From the NCBI RefSeq assembly GCF_023023025.1, contig NZ_CP095481.1, forward strand, positions 3,286,001 through 3,350,000: a DNA stretch of 64,000 nucleotides, read 5' to 3'. The notes under the pieces were generated by a model. The model worked only from the letters and a program-made list of their open reading frames with translations. It ran no database searches and was not told the DNA's origin. The DNA is from Amycolatopsis sp. WQ 127309. Lineage in GTDB: Bacteria > Actinomycetota > Actinomycetes > Mycobacteriales > Pseudonocardiaceae. Position 1 is the stretch's first letter; each line of letters begins with the position of its first letter. Below, piece by piece: positions 8,662-17,285 of the stretch. A program made the position numbers and the translations under genes.

Positions 8662-9680
8662 TAGTGCCGCCGCAGGGTGTCGTCGACGCGGCCGGCTTCG
8701 CCTTCGCTGCGCAGCCAGGCGAGCCTGGTGAACAGCTTCTCGAACGACTCCCGGGTCAGCCCGAACTTCCGGTAGGCCTCGATCAGCTCGACGGCGCCGT
8801 CCTTGACCGACCACTCGCAGGCGAAGCCCGGGATGGCCTCGCGGAAGCGCGAGAAGTCGACGCGGTAGGAGCGCGGGTCGGCGCCGGCCTCGCCGGTGAT
8901 GTTCAGCGTCGAGCCCGGCACGGCCTCGACGACCTCCTGGGCGATCTCGGCGACGGTGACGTTGTTGTCCTCGGTGCCGATGTTGAAGGCCTTGTTGTGC
9001 ACGGCCTCCTTCGGCGCCGTCAGCGCGGCGGTGAAGGCGCGCGCGATGTCCTGGGCGTGCACCAGCGGCCGCCACGGCGTGCCGTCGGAGAGCACCAGCA
9101 CCTCGCCGGACAGGTGCGCGTGCGCGGTGAGGTTGTTCAGCACGATGTCGCCGCGCAGCCGGGGCGAGTAGCCGAACGCCGTCGCGTTGCGCATGTAGAC
9201 CGGGGTGAAGTCGTCGTCGGCGAGCTCGTGGACGTCGGCCTCGACGCGCACCTTCGACTCGGCGTACGGCGTCACCGGCTTCAGCGGCGCGTCCTCGTTG
9301 ACGAGGTTCTCGCCGCCCGCGCCGTACACCGAGCAGGTCGACGCGTACAGGTAGCGCTGGACACCGGCGTCCTTCGCCAGCTTCGCGAGCTTCACCGACG
9401 CGTGGTGGTTGATGTCGTAGGTCAGCTCGGGCGCGAGCGAACCCAGCGGGTCGTTCGACAGCGCGGCCAGGTGGATCACCGCGTCGACGTCGGAGACGTG
9501 CTTGGCCGTGACGTCGCGCAGGTCGACGGCGTACCCGCCCGGGTCGGCCGGCGCGGGCCCGAGCAGGCACTGCTCGAACAGCCCGGAGTCGAGGCCGACG
9601 ACCTCGTGGCCGGCCGCGGCGAGCACCGGGGCCATCACCGTGCCCAGGTAGCCCTTGTGCCCCGTCAGCAACACCCGCAT
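8661..9680 (-). CDS. NAD-dependent sugar epimerase/dehydratase (extended SDR)
   Basis: A 339-residue extended short-chain dehydrogenase. It has the Rossmann motif TGHKGYLG at the N-terminus, the SSV-like STCSVYG strand, and the catalytic YAESK (Tyr-x-x-x-Lys). It acts on a nucleotide sugar, by 4-epimerisation or 4,6-dehydration; the sequence does not decide between these. It lies between the PIG-L and aminopeptidase-like genes, so it probably works on the sugar activated by the cytidylyltransferase. Confidence 0.88.
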   Translation of the reverse strand: MRVLLTGHKGYLGTVMAPVLAAAGHEVVGLDSGLFEQCLLGPAPADPGGYAVDLRDVTAKHVSDVDAVIHLAALSNDPLGSLAPELTYDINHHASVKLAKLAKDAGVQRYLYASTCSVYGAGGENLVNEDAPLKPVTPYAESKVRVEADVHELADDDFTPVYMRNATAFGYSPRLRGDIVLNNLTAHAHLSGEVLVLSDGTPWRPLVHAQDIARAFTAALTAPKEAVHNKAFNIGTEDNNVTVAEIAQEVVEAVPGSTLNITGEAGADPRSYRVDFSRFREAIPGFACEWSVKDGAVELIEAYRKFGLTRESFEKLFTRLAWLRSEGEAGRVDDTLRRH

Positions 9681-9685
9681 CGAAT

Positions 9686-10333
9686 TCAGCCCTTCAGGTC
9701 GAGAGTGAGTTTCTTGACGAAAAACGCTTCGGCGTACTTCGCGGCCGCTTCGATCCCGCGGATCCGGGCCAGGCCGAGGAAAGCCTCGCGGTCGTACCAG
9801 CCGCGGTGCCGCTGGGACGCGTAGTGCGTCTGCAGCAGCCGGACCTTCTCCTCGGCGACGTCGTCGTCGAGCGGCTGGTAGACCGACGGGGCGCCGAGGT
9901 CGCCGTCCCACTTGACGATCTCGTAGCCGAGCGCCAGGTGGTCGCGGAAGGCCGTCGGCACCAGCTTCGCGAGGCCGCGGTGGTCTTGGTGCGCGTCGTC
10001 GGTGCGCGGCGCCAGGATGACGTCCGGGTCGGTCCGCCGCCGCAGCTCCTCCAGCGCGTTCTTGGCCTCTTCCCAGTGCGCCGGGAACCGGCCGTCCGGG
10101 AGTTTCAGCACCGTGACGTCGACCTGCGCACCGGGGCAGAACGCCGCCAGCGCCGCGCGCTCCTCGTCCTCGCGGGGCGTGCCGCCGCCGGAGAGGATCA
10201 GCGCGTCGACCCGCAGGCCCGGCCGCGACGCGCACATCGTCAGCAGGGTGCCGCCGGCGCCGATCGCGATGTCGTCGCAGTGCGCGCCGAGGGCGACGAC
10301 GCCGCCGAGCCGTCCTGGCCGGAGCCCGATCAC
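9686..10333 (-). CDS. PIG-L family deacetylase
   Basis: A 215-residue LmbE/PIG-L protein. The signature GAHCDDIAIGAGGTL near the N-terminus and the later DAHQDHRGL motif supply the zinc ligands of this family (AHxDD and HxDH-type). Family members remove N-acetyl groups from GlcNAc-containing intermediates. Here it probably exposes an amino group on a sugar. The GTG start overlaps the stop of the cytidylyltransferase gene (GTGA). The frame extends upstream only through that gene. Confidence 0.9.
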   Translation of the reverse strand: MIGLRPGRLGGVVALGAHCDDIAIGAGGTLLTMCASRPGLRVDALILSGGGTPREDEERAALAAFCPGAQVDVTVLKLPDGRFPAHWEEAKNALEELRRRTDPDVILAPRTDDAHQDHRGLAKLVPTAFRDHLALGYEIVKWDGDLGAPSVYQPLDDDVAEEKVRLLQTHYASQRHRGWYDREAFLGLARIRGIEAAAKYAEAFFVKKLTLDLKG

Positions 10334-11121
10334 GCGGTGCTCGCGACGGGCCGCTCCCAGAGCGCCCAGGGCTTCTTGCCGTGCGTGTAGGCGTCGTCGA
10401 GCGCCGCGCGCTCCTTGACCGTGTCGGTCGGCTTCCAGAACCCGCGGTAGGGGTAGGCCAGCAGCCGGCCGCGTTTGGCCAGCTCGCCGCAGCCGTCGGC
10501 GACGAGGTCGCCGTTCTCCGGGATGTGGTCGAAGACCTCCTGGCGCAACACGAAGTACCCGCCGTTCTCCCACAGCGGCATTTCGCTGACGGCGGTGATC
10601 GCACCGACCATGCCGCCTTCGTTCATCTCCACGCAGTGGAACGACGACTGCGGCGGCACGACCATCATCGACGCGCCGGCGTCGGTGTTCTCGAACCGCT
10701 CGATCATGTCGGGCAGCGGCGCGTCGGACAGGACGTCGGCGTAGTTCGCGAGGAACATCTCTTCGCCGTCGAGGTGGTCGCGGACGCGGCGCAGGCGCTC
10801 ACCGATCGGCGACTCGATCCCGGTCTGCACGAACGTGATCGTCCAGTCGGCGATGTCGGTCGAGAGCAGTTCCGGCTTGCCGTTGCGCAGGACGAAGTCG
10901 TTGGAAATGGTTTCCTGGTAGTTCAGGAAGAAGTTCTTGATGTGCGCCGCGCCGTAGCCGAGGCACAGGATGAACTCCGTGTGCCCGAAGTGCGCGTAAT
11001 ACCGCATGACGTGCCAGATGAGCGGTCTCGGACCGACCATCGCCATCGGCTTCGGAACGTCGTCGGCCGCGCCGTTGCGCATCCGCATCCCGTAACCACC
11101 GCAGAAGAGTACGACCTTCAC
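10330..11121 (-). CDS. rfbF: Glucose-1-phosphate cytidylyltransferase-type sugar nucleotidyltransferase
   Basis: A 263-residue nucleotidyltransferase of the RfbF/DdhA family, close to the family length of about 257. The N-terminal KVVLFCGGYGMRMR motif and VPKPMAMVG are the nucleotide-binding elements, and YADVLSD contains the metal-binding Asp. GFWKPTDTVKER near the end is characteristic. It would make CDP-glucose from CTP and glucose-1-phosphate, starting a CDP-sugar branch. The GTG at 11121 lies one base after the stop of the methyltransferase gene. Confidence 0.87.
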   Translation of the reverse strand: MKVVLFCGGYGMRMRNGAADDVPKPMAMVGPRPLIWHVMRYYAHFGHTEFILCLGYGAAHIKNFFLNYQETISNDFVLRNGKPELLSTDIADWTITFVQTGIESPIGERLRRVRDHLDGEEMFLANYADVLSDAPLPDMIERFENTDAGASMMVVPPQSSFHCVEMNEGGMVGAITAVSEMPLWENGGYFVLRQEVFDHIPENGDLVADGCGELAKRGRLLAYPYRGFWKPTDTVKERAALDDAYTHGKKPWALWERPVASTA

Positions 11122-11122
11122 T

Positions 11123-12355
11123 TCAAGACACCTCGACGATTTCCAGGCGGGGGATGGGGAACACGAGCTTTCCGCCCCAGGCACCCACGAACGACAGCTG
11201 TTCGGTCAGTTCCTCCCGGAGGTTCCACGGGAGGACGAGCACGTAGTCGGGCCGATCGGCTTCGATCCGCTCCGGGGGCAGCACCGGAATGCGTGTGCCC
11301 GGCGTGAAGCGGCCGTGCTTGTACGGGTTGCGATCGACGGTGTAGCTCAGCAGGTCCGTCCGGATCCCGCAGTGGTTGAGCAAGGTGTTGCCCTTGCCCG
11401 GGGCGCCGTAGCCGACGACGGTCTTCCCGTCGTTGCGCGCCTCGATGAGGAACTTCAGCAGGTCCAGCCGCACGCGGGTGACGCGCTCGGCGAACTCGGT
11501 GTACCCGGACAGCTCGTGCAGCCCGGCGGCCTTCTCCCGCTCCAGCACGTCGGTCATCCGCTCGCTGGGCTCGCCCGCGACCTTGTCGGGACGCGCCCAG
11601 AGCCGGATCGACCCGCCGTGCGTCGGCACCAGTTCGACGTCGACGACGGTCAGGCCGCCGGTCGCGAGGGCGCGGCGGGCCGATTCGACCGTGTAGTACT
11701 GGAAGTGCTCGTGGTAGATCGTGTCGTACTGGTTCTTCTCGATCAGCGTGAGCAGGTGCTGGACCTCGATGGAGACCCAGCCGTCGTCCGCGACCAGGGC
11801 GCGCAGGCCCTTGGTGAAGCCGAGGACGTCGGGGATGTGCGCGTAGACGTTGTTGGCGGCGACCAGGTCGGCCGGCCCGTGCTCCTCGCGCACCTGACGG
11901 CCGGTTTCCTCGGAGAGGAACGCGGTCAGGGTGGGCACGCCGGCGTCGCGCGCGGCCTGCCCGACGTTCACCGAAGGTTCGACTCCCAGACACCGGATCC
12001 CGTGCCCGACGACGTGCTTGAGCAGGTAACCGTCGTTGCTGGCGACCTCGACGACGAACGACTTCTCGTCCAGTCCGAGGCGCTCGACCGAGCCGTCGAC
12101 GAACCGCTTCGCGTGCTCCACCCACGACGTCGAGAAGGAGGAGAAGTACGCGTACTCCGTGAAGGTGTCGTCCGGGTCGATCAACGGCGGGATCTGCGCC
12201 AACCAGCACTCGGTGCACACGATGAGGTGCAGCGGGAAAGTGGCTTCCGGCTCGTCGAGCTGTTCGGCGGTCAGAAATCGCTCACACGGGGGAGTCGCGC
12301 CGAGGTCCACGACGCTGGCCGTGTTTGTCGAACCGCAGAGTCGACATGTGGTCAT
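11123..12355 (-). CDS. Sugar C-methyltransferase (class I SAM-dependent, TylCIII/EvaC type)
   Basis: A 410-residue protein with the three parts of the NDP-sugar C-methyltransferase family: an N-terminal zinc-binding domain (CRLCGS and CTEC), a central SAM domain (VVEVASNDGYLL and the conserved YHEHFQYYT segment), and a C-terminal domain (VPTHGGSIRLW, VVGYGAPGKGNTLLNHCGI). It would methylate a 4-keto sugar at C3, giving a branched sugar. It is the first gene of the minus-strand operon, so the main promoter should lie in 12356-12560. Confidence 0.9.
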   Translation of the reverse strand: MTTCRLCGSTNTASVVDLGATPPCERFLTAEQLDEPEATFPLHLIVCTECWLAQIPPLIDPDDTFTEYAYFSSFSTSWVEHAKRFVDGSVERLGLDEKSFVVEVASNDGYLLKHVVGHGIRCLGVEPSVNVGQAARDAGVPTLTAFLSEETGRQVREEHGPADLVAANNVYAHIPDVLGFTKGLRALVADDGWVSIEVQHLLTLIEKNQYDTIYHEHFQYYTVESARRALATGGLTVVDVELVPTHGGSIRLWARPDKVAGEPSERMTDVLEREKAAGLHELSGYTEFAERVTRVRLDLLKFLIEARNDGKTVVGYGAPGKGNTLLNHCGIRTDLLSYTVDRNPYKHGRFTPGTRIPVLPPERIEADRPDYVLVLPWNLREELTEQLSFVGAWGGKLVFPIPRLEIVEVS

Positions 12356-12564
12356 CTACCAGGCTCCTTGGACTCGCGGTCGCGATGTGCGTTAGACACG
12401 TCGAGCGGCGGTGGAAGGTCGTTACAGCGACGCGTGCCGGGCCGGTGGACCGATTCGGAACCGCAACATCACCACGCCAAGCAGGTGACCTGTGGTGCAG
12501 ATCACGGACGGTGCCGGTCCGGATCCGTAACGTCCACAGTGGACTTGGGCCCTACGCTGGGCGG

Positions 12565-12933
12565 ATGACTTCGGAGCCGACTCCCCGCCTGAGCGGGGTC
12601 GCGGGTGTGGTGCTGACGGTCCGGTTCCTGACGGAACTGGCGCTCCTGGGCGGCTTGGCCCTGGCCGGTACCCAGCTCGGCGGCGGTGTGGTGCTGGCGA
12701 TCGTCGACGCCGTCCTGCTGCCGGTGGCGGCGGCCGCCGTCTGGGGCCTGTTCATCGCCCCGAAGGCCTCCCGGCGGCTCCCGGAACCGGCCCGTTTCCT
12801 GGTGGAGTTCGCCCTGTTCGCGGCCACCGGCGTGGTGCTGGCCCTGGTCGGCTGGGTGATCGCCGGGATCGTGCTGGCCGTCGTCGGCATCGGCGTCGCG
12901 GCCCTCACCCGCCGCGTCGCCAAGGACGGCTGA
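12565..12933 (+). CDS. YrdB-family small membrane protein (DUF2568)
   Basis: A 122-residue protein with about four hydrophobic helices separated by short polar turns, including the conserved FIAPKASRRLPEPARFLVEFALF segment of DUF2568/YrdB proteins. It acts in the membrane; its function is unknown. It is transcribed divergently from the sugar operon. The ATG at 12565 is chosen because the protein's homologous part begins there. A perfect 13-base interrupted palindrome (GTCCA-CAG-TGGAC) lies 20 bases upstream. Confidence 0.8.
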   Translation: MTSEPTPRLSGVAGVVLTVRFLTELALLGGLALAGTQLGGGVVLAIVDAVLLPVAAAAVWGLFIAPKASRRLPEPARFLVEFALFAATGVVLALVGWVIAGIVLAVVGIGVAALTRRVAKDG

Positions 12934-13062
12934 CCGGCCCTGCCATCACTGCCAACCTGTCCGCCGGCGATTGCCCCGGTCGCGGGTTCGCCCATTTACT
13001 GGGTGAGCACCAGGGCCCCGGTGAACGTCGAAATCCCCGTACCCACGGACAGGAGCGGAATC

Positions 13063-13185
13063 ATGCAGAACGCACATGGTGAGATGCAGGTCGTGCCGGA
13101 CGAGTTCGACCTCGACGTCCAGGCCGAGTTCAACCCGGACGTCGTCGTCTGGATCCTCGGCACCGACTGCTGCTCGGCCTTCTGA
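13063..13185 (+). CDS. Class I lanthipeptide precursor, FxLD type (LanA)
   Basis: A 40-residue peptide. The leader contains EFDLDVQ (residues 14-20), matching the F-x-L-D box recognised by LanB enzymes. The C-terminal end is VVVWILGTDCCSAF, with Thr34, Cys36, Cys37 and Ser38 as the only plausible dehydration and cyclisation residues. Thr/Ser would become Dhb/Dha and couple to Cys to form (methyl)lanthionine. The core is unusually short and hydrophobic, and the leader cleavage site is not evident. AGGAGCGG is positioned before the ATG. A strong hairpin and then the lanB gene follow directly, which supports the assignment. Confidence 0.85.
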   Translation: MQNAHGEMQVVPDEFDLDVQAEFNPDVVVWILGTDCCSAF

Positions 13186-13196
13186 TCGCCGCGGCG

Positions 13197-13229
13197 GGCG
13201 GAAAACCGGACCGGTTCCGGTTTTCCGCC
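13197..13229 (+). terminator. Intra-operon hairpin between lanA and lanB
   Basis: Perfect 14-base arms (GGCGGAAAACCGGA and its complement) enclose a five-base loop, starting 11 bases after the lanA stop codon. Such a structure usually lets only part of transcription through, so precursor mRNA exceeds enzyme mRNA, and it stabilises the 3' end of the short transcript. There is no U-tract, which fits partial rather than complete termination. Confidence 0.65.
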
Positions 13230-13251
13230 GCCGGTTTCCCGGAGGCCGGAA

Positions 13252-16188
13252 ATGGGTGACGAGATTTTCCGGGTGCACGACGGTTTCGTCGTACGCACCC
13301 CGCTGCGCTCGGGCGCCGCGCGGCTGCCGGCCGCCCCCGGCGGCCCGGCTCCCGAGGCGTGCCGGGACGTCCTGCGCGCCGCGGCCGCCGAGGCCGAGCT
13401 GGCCGAAGCGATCGAGGTCGCCAGCCCGAGCCTCGCCGCGGTCCTGGCGGACGCGCGGAGCGGCCGGCTCGCCGCGCGCAAGCCTGCTCAGCTGCGGCGG
13501 GCCGCGCTCGCCGTGCTCAAGTACGACCTCCGCTCGCGGACCCGGCCGACGCCGTTCGGGCTGTTCGCCGGGGTGTCCGCCGGCCGGTTCGACGTCGCGC
13601 CGAAGGTGGAGGACGACGGACCGGCGCGGACGCGGACCCGCGTCGACCTCGGCTGGCTGCGGGAGGTCGTCGAAGCGGCCGAACCGGACCCCGGCCTGCT
13701 GCCCTACCTCGACGTCCAAGCGCACTCGACGGTGGTCCGCCGCGGTGACCGGCTGCACCTCGACACGCCCTCGGCGGGGCGCCGCGCGGCCGTCTCGGTG
13801 CGGTGCACCCCGGCGGTCGAGGCCGTGCTCGCCGAGACGCGCCCGGCCCGTCCTGTCGCGGACGTCGTCGCCGCGTTGCGGGACCGGTTCCCGGTCTCCG
13901 ACCCCCGAGCCATCGGGCTGATCGCCGAGCTGGTGCGCCAGGGCGTGCTGCTGACGTCGCTGCGGCCGCCGCTCGACGGTGGTGACCCGCTCACCCACGT
14001 CATCGACGTGCTGGCCGCGGCCGGGCGCCGCGGTGCGGTCGTACCGCTGCGCGACGCGCTCGTCGCCGTGGCCGAAGCGCGTGACGCCTACGACGCGCGG
14101 CCGATCGGCGAAGGGACCGCCGAACTCCGTCGCGTCGTCGCCCTCGCGCGGGCCGTGCGGCCGCACGAGAACCCCGTGCACGTCGACACCCGGCAGGGGC
14201 TGCGCGTCCGGTTGCCGGAGGACGTCCGCGCCGAGGCCGCGGCCGCGGTCACCGCGATGTGGCGGATGTCGCCGCGTCGGGCCGTCCTCGGCGAGTGGCA
14301 GGCCCGGTTCACCGCGCGGTACGGCGCCGGACGGCTGGTCCCGCTGCTGGAGGCCCTCGACGAGACCGCCGGGATCGGCGCCCCGGCGGGCTACCGGTGG
14401 CCGGCCGCGCGGCCCGCGACGCCGGAGCCGCCGCCGGAGCGGACCGCCCGGGACCGCCGGGTGGCGGCGCTGGTGGCCGAGGTGGTCCGGGACGGCGCGC
14501 GCGAGGTCGTGCTCGACGACGAGACCGTCGACGCCCTGGCCGACGACGGCGACCCGGCCGAGGTCACGCGCTTCGGCGAGTACTGCTTCCAGCTGTGCGC
14601 GGCCTCGGTCGAGGACCTCGCCGCCGGCGAGTTCCGGCTGGTCACCGCGCCGAGCCACGGGTCGTACCAGCCCGGCGCGACCGCGAGCCGGTTCGCCGGG
14701 ATGCTCCCCGACCCGGACGTCGTGGAGCGGGACGAGCAGGCCGTGACCCTGGCCTACCAGCCGCGCGAGGGGCGCGGCGCGAACGTCGTCAACACGCCCG
14801 CCCACACCGGCCGGCGGATCGCGGTCGGCCTGCCCGGGGGGACGCTCGAGCCGGCCGATCTCGCCGTCGGCGTGACCGGCGGCCGGGTGACCGTCGTGCA
14901 CGTCCCGACCGGCACCGAGCTGCTGCCGGTGGTGCACAACATGCTGCGGCTCGAGGACCAGGCGCCGAACGTCGTCCGGTTCCTGCACGACGCCGGGCTG
15001 ACCGGGACGCGGCTGTGGGAACCGTGGGACTGGGGGAGCGCGCTCGCCGGGCCGTACCTGCCGCGCGTGCGCTACCGGCGCACGGTGCTGAGCCCGGCGG
15101 TGTGGCGGCTGGACGCCCTGCGCGACGTGCCGGACGACGCCTGGCCCGGCGCGGTCGAGCGCTGGCGGACGGTGTGGCGGGTGCCGGAGCGGATCGAGGT
15201 GCGCAGCCGGGACCAGCGGCTGACGCTCGACCTGGCCGACCCGTGGCACCGGGCGATCCTGCGCGACGAGCTGCGGAAGGACGCCGGCCTGGTCGCCACC
15301 GAGTCCGTCGATCCGGGTGGCTGGCTGGGCGGCCGGCCCGCCGAGGTGGTCGTCGGGCTCAGCCGCCGGACGCCGGTGCGGTCCGCGCCGCCGCCCCGGC
15401 CGCCGCTGGCTCGCCGCCGGTACCAGCCGGGCGGGGAGTGGCTGTACGTCAAGATTTTCTCGCCGCGACCGGACGTCGTGCGCGACCGGCTCCCGGCGCT
15501 GGCCGCCGAAGCCTGCGAGCCCTGGTACTTCGTCCGCTACGCGGAGCCGGACCCGGTTCTGCGGCTGCGGTTCCACGGCGACCCGGCGACGTTGTGGCCG
15601 TCGGTGTTCCCCCGCCTCGCGGCGCGGCTCGGCGAGTGGTCGGACCAGCGGCTGATCGGCGATTGGCTGGTGGCGAGCCACGAGCCGGAGCTGGAGCGCT
15701 ACGGCGGCCCGGCGGCGATGCCGGCGGCCGAGGCGGTGTTCCACGCCGACAGCGAGCTCGCGCTGAGGCTGCTGGATCTGGAACGGCGAACGGCCTTTTC
15801 GCTGGACGAGCTGGCCGCGGTGTCGCTGGCGGCGCTGGCCCACGCGTTCGGTGCCGCGGACCGGCTGCCGGCCATCGCTCCAGGCCGCGAGTACGCCCGG
15901 AACCGCGTCCGGTGGCGGTCCCTCGTGGACCCGGCCGGCGGCTGGCCCGGCCTGCGCGCGACGGCCGAGGGACGCGCGGTCGTCGACGCGCTCGGCCCGC
16001 GCGACGAGGCGGTGCGCCGCTACGGCGACGTCGTCCGCGAGCCGAGCGACGCCGAGGAGATCCTGGCGAGCCTGCTGCACATGACGTGCAACCGGCTGTT
16101 CGGCGGGCCCGTCGAGCGGGAGCGGAAGGTGCACGGCTACGCGCGCGCCGCGGTTCTCGACCACCTCGGCCGCCGGAAGCACTCGTGA
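13252..16188 (+). CDS. Class I lanthipeptide dehydratase (LanB), full length
   Basis: A 978-residue protein with both LanB domains in one chain. The N-terminal glutamylation domain (about 1-700) contains KYDLRSRTRPTPFGLFAG. The C-terminal elimination domain (about 720-978) contains GGEWLYVKIFSP, WYFVRYAEPDPVLRLRFHG, SHEPELERYGG, FHADSELAL and HMTCNRLFGG. It uses glutamyl-tRNA to glutamylate Ser/Thr of the precursor and then eliminates glutamate to form dehydroamino acids. Thiopeptide systems usually split these domains, so the fusion and the adjacent LanC argue for a lanthipeptide. GGAGG precedes the ATG. Confidence 0.93.
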   Translation: MGDEIFRVHDGFVVRTPLRSGAARLPAAPGGPAPEACRDVLRAAAAEAELAEAIEVASPSLAAVLADARSGRLAARKPAQLRRAALAVLKYDLRSRTRPTPFGLFAGVSAGRFDVAPKVEDDGPARTRTRVDLGWLREVVEAAEPDPGLLPYLDVQAHSTVVRRGDRLHLDTPSAGRRAAVSVRCTPAVEAVLAETRPARPVADVVAALRDRFPVSDPRAIGLIAELVRQGVLLTSLRPPLDGGDPLTHVIDVLAAAGRRGAVVPLRDALVAVAEARDAYDARPIGEGTAELRRVVALARAVRPHENPVHVDTRQGLRVRLPEDVRAEAAAAVTAMWRMSPRRAVLGEWQARFTARYGAGRLVPLLEALDETAGIGAPAGYRWPAARPATPEPPPERTARDRRVAALVAEVVRDGAREVVLDDETVDALADDGDPAEVTRFGEYCFQLCAASVEDLAAGEFRLVTAPSHGSYQPGATASRFAGMLPDPDVVERDEQAVTLAYQPREGRGANVVNTPAHTGRRIAVGLPGGTLEPADLAVGVTGGRVTVVHVPTGTELLPVVHNMLRLEDQAPNVVRFLHDAGLTGTRLWEPWDWGSALAGPYLPRVRYRRTVLSPAVWRLDALRDVPDDAWPGAVERWRTVWRVPERIEVRSRDQRLTLDLADPWHRAILRDELRKDAGLVATESVDPGGWLGGRPAEVVVGLSRRTPVRSAPPPRPPLARRRYQPGGEWLYVKIFSPRPDVVRDRLPALAAEACEPWYFVRYAEPDPVLRLRFHGDPATLWPSVFPRLAARLGEWSDQRLIGDWLVASHEPELERYGGPAAMPAAEAVFHADSELALRLLDLERRTAFSLDELAAVSLAALAHAFGAADRLPAIAPGREYARNRVRWRSLVDPAGGWPGLRATAEGRAVVDALGPRDEAVRRYGDVVREPSDAEEILASLLHMTCNRLFGGPVERERKVHGYARAAVLDHLGRRKHS

Positions 16189-17285
16189 CCGCGGACTTCG
16201 CGGCGCTCGTGGCCGAGACCGCGCGGCGGCTCACGCCCGTCGGATCGGGCGGCGCACGGCCGACCTCGCTGTTCCGCGGTCACCCCGGCGTCGCGATGCT
16301 GTTCGGCGAGCTGGGCCGGGCGGACGAGCGGTGGCTGCCGGTGGCCCACCGGCACCTCGCGGCCGCGGTGGCCGCACTGGACGCCGCGCCGGCCGCCGGG
16401 CTGTACGAGGGCCCGGCCGCGGTGCTCGCCGCCGCGCAGACGTGCGCGGCGGGCACCGGCCGCTACCGGGGGCTGCGGGCGCGGCTGACCGCGTACGCCG
16501 AGGCCGCGCAGGCGCACCGGCTCGCCCACCCGCGCGGCTACGACGTCGTCAACGGCCTCACCGGGCTCGGGCGCGTCCTGCTCGACGCGGGTGCCGACGT
16601 CGGACCGACCCTGGACGCGCTGGTCCGGCTGGCGGTCACGGAAACCCGGCCCGGCGCCGACGCCGGGATGGCCCACGGCGTCACCGGGATCCTCGCGTTC
16701 CTGGCCCTCGCCGCGGAACACGAGCGGCTCGTGCCCGGCCAGCAGGACGCGATGCACCACCTCGCCGGCTGGCTGCGTGACGTCGCCGGCGAAGACGCCG
16801 CCGGGCCGTACTTCCCGGCCTGGGCCGCGGAAACCCCGGTCCCGGCCAAGAGCGCCTGGTGCTATGGCGCTCCCGGCGTCGCGGTCGCCCTGCACCGGGC
16901 CGGGACCGTGCTGGGCGAACCGGCTTGGCAGCGGCTCGCGGTCGAGTCCCTGCGTGCGGTCACCCGGCGTCCCGAGGCCGAATGGCACCTCGACGGCCCG
17001 ACCGTCTGCCACGGCTACGCCGGTTTGCTGCGCGCCCTGCACCGCGTCGGCACGGCCACCGGCGATCCGGAGCTGCTGGCCGCGGCCGGCCGCGTCGCCC
17101 GGCGCGTGGCCGCGGGGGCGGACGAAACGGCGGAGTTCCTGTTCCGGCACCACGAATCCGGCGCGCCCGTCGACGTGGCCGGGCTCGTCGAAGGCGCGGC
17201 CGGAGTGGCGTGCGCGCTGCTGCCGTTCGCGGGGTACGACGGGCGCGGCCCGTCGTCGTGGGACCGCGTCCTGCTGTTCAGCTGA
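16185..17285 (+). CDS. Lanthipeptide cyclase (LanC-like)
   Basis: A 366-residue alpha/alpha toroid protein. The zinc ligands of LanC cyclases are all present: Cys226 in WCYGAPG and Cys275-His276 in CHGYAG. A further conserved HGVTG turn lies near residue 164. It would add Cys thiols to dehydrated residues to close (methyl)lanthionine rings. The GTG start overlaps the lanB stop (GTGA), so the two enzymes are coupled. It ends eight bases inside the convergent luxR gene. Confidence 0.92.
   Translation: MTADFAALVAETARRLTPVGSGGARPTSLFRGHPGVAMLFGELGRADERWLPVAHRHLAAAVAALDAAPAAGLYEGPAAVLAAAQTCAAGTGRYRGLRARLTAYAEAAQAHRLAHPRGYDVVNGLTGLGRVLLDAGADVGPTLDALVRLAVTETRPGADAGMAHGVTGILAFLALAAEHERLVPGQQDAMHHLAGWLRDVAGEDAAGPYFPAWAAETPVPAKSAWCYGAPGVAVALHRAGTVLGEPAWQRLAVESLRAVTRRPEAEWHLDGPTVCHGYAGLLRALHRVGTATGDPELLAAAGRVARRVAAGADETAEFLFRHHESGAPVDVAGLVEGAAGVACALLPFAGYDGRGPSSWDRVLLFS

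Noticed and set aside
12946..16182. Minus-strand open frame of about 1,080 codons opposite lanA and lanB
   Set aside because: It mirrors the LanB coding sequence; its composition is Arg/Pro/His-rich and it lacks domains, while the plus strand has clear LanB motifs.
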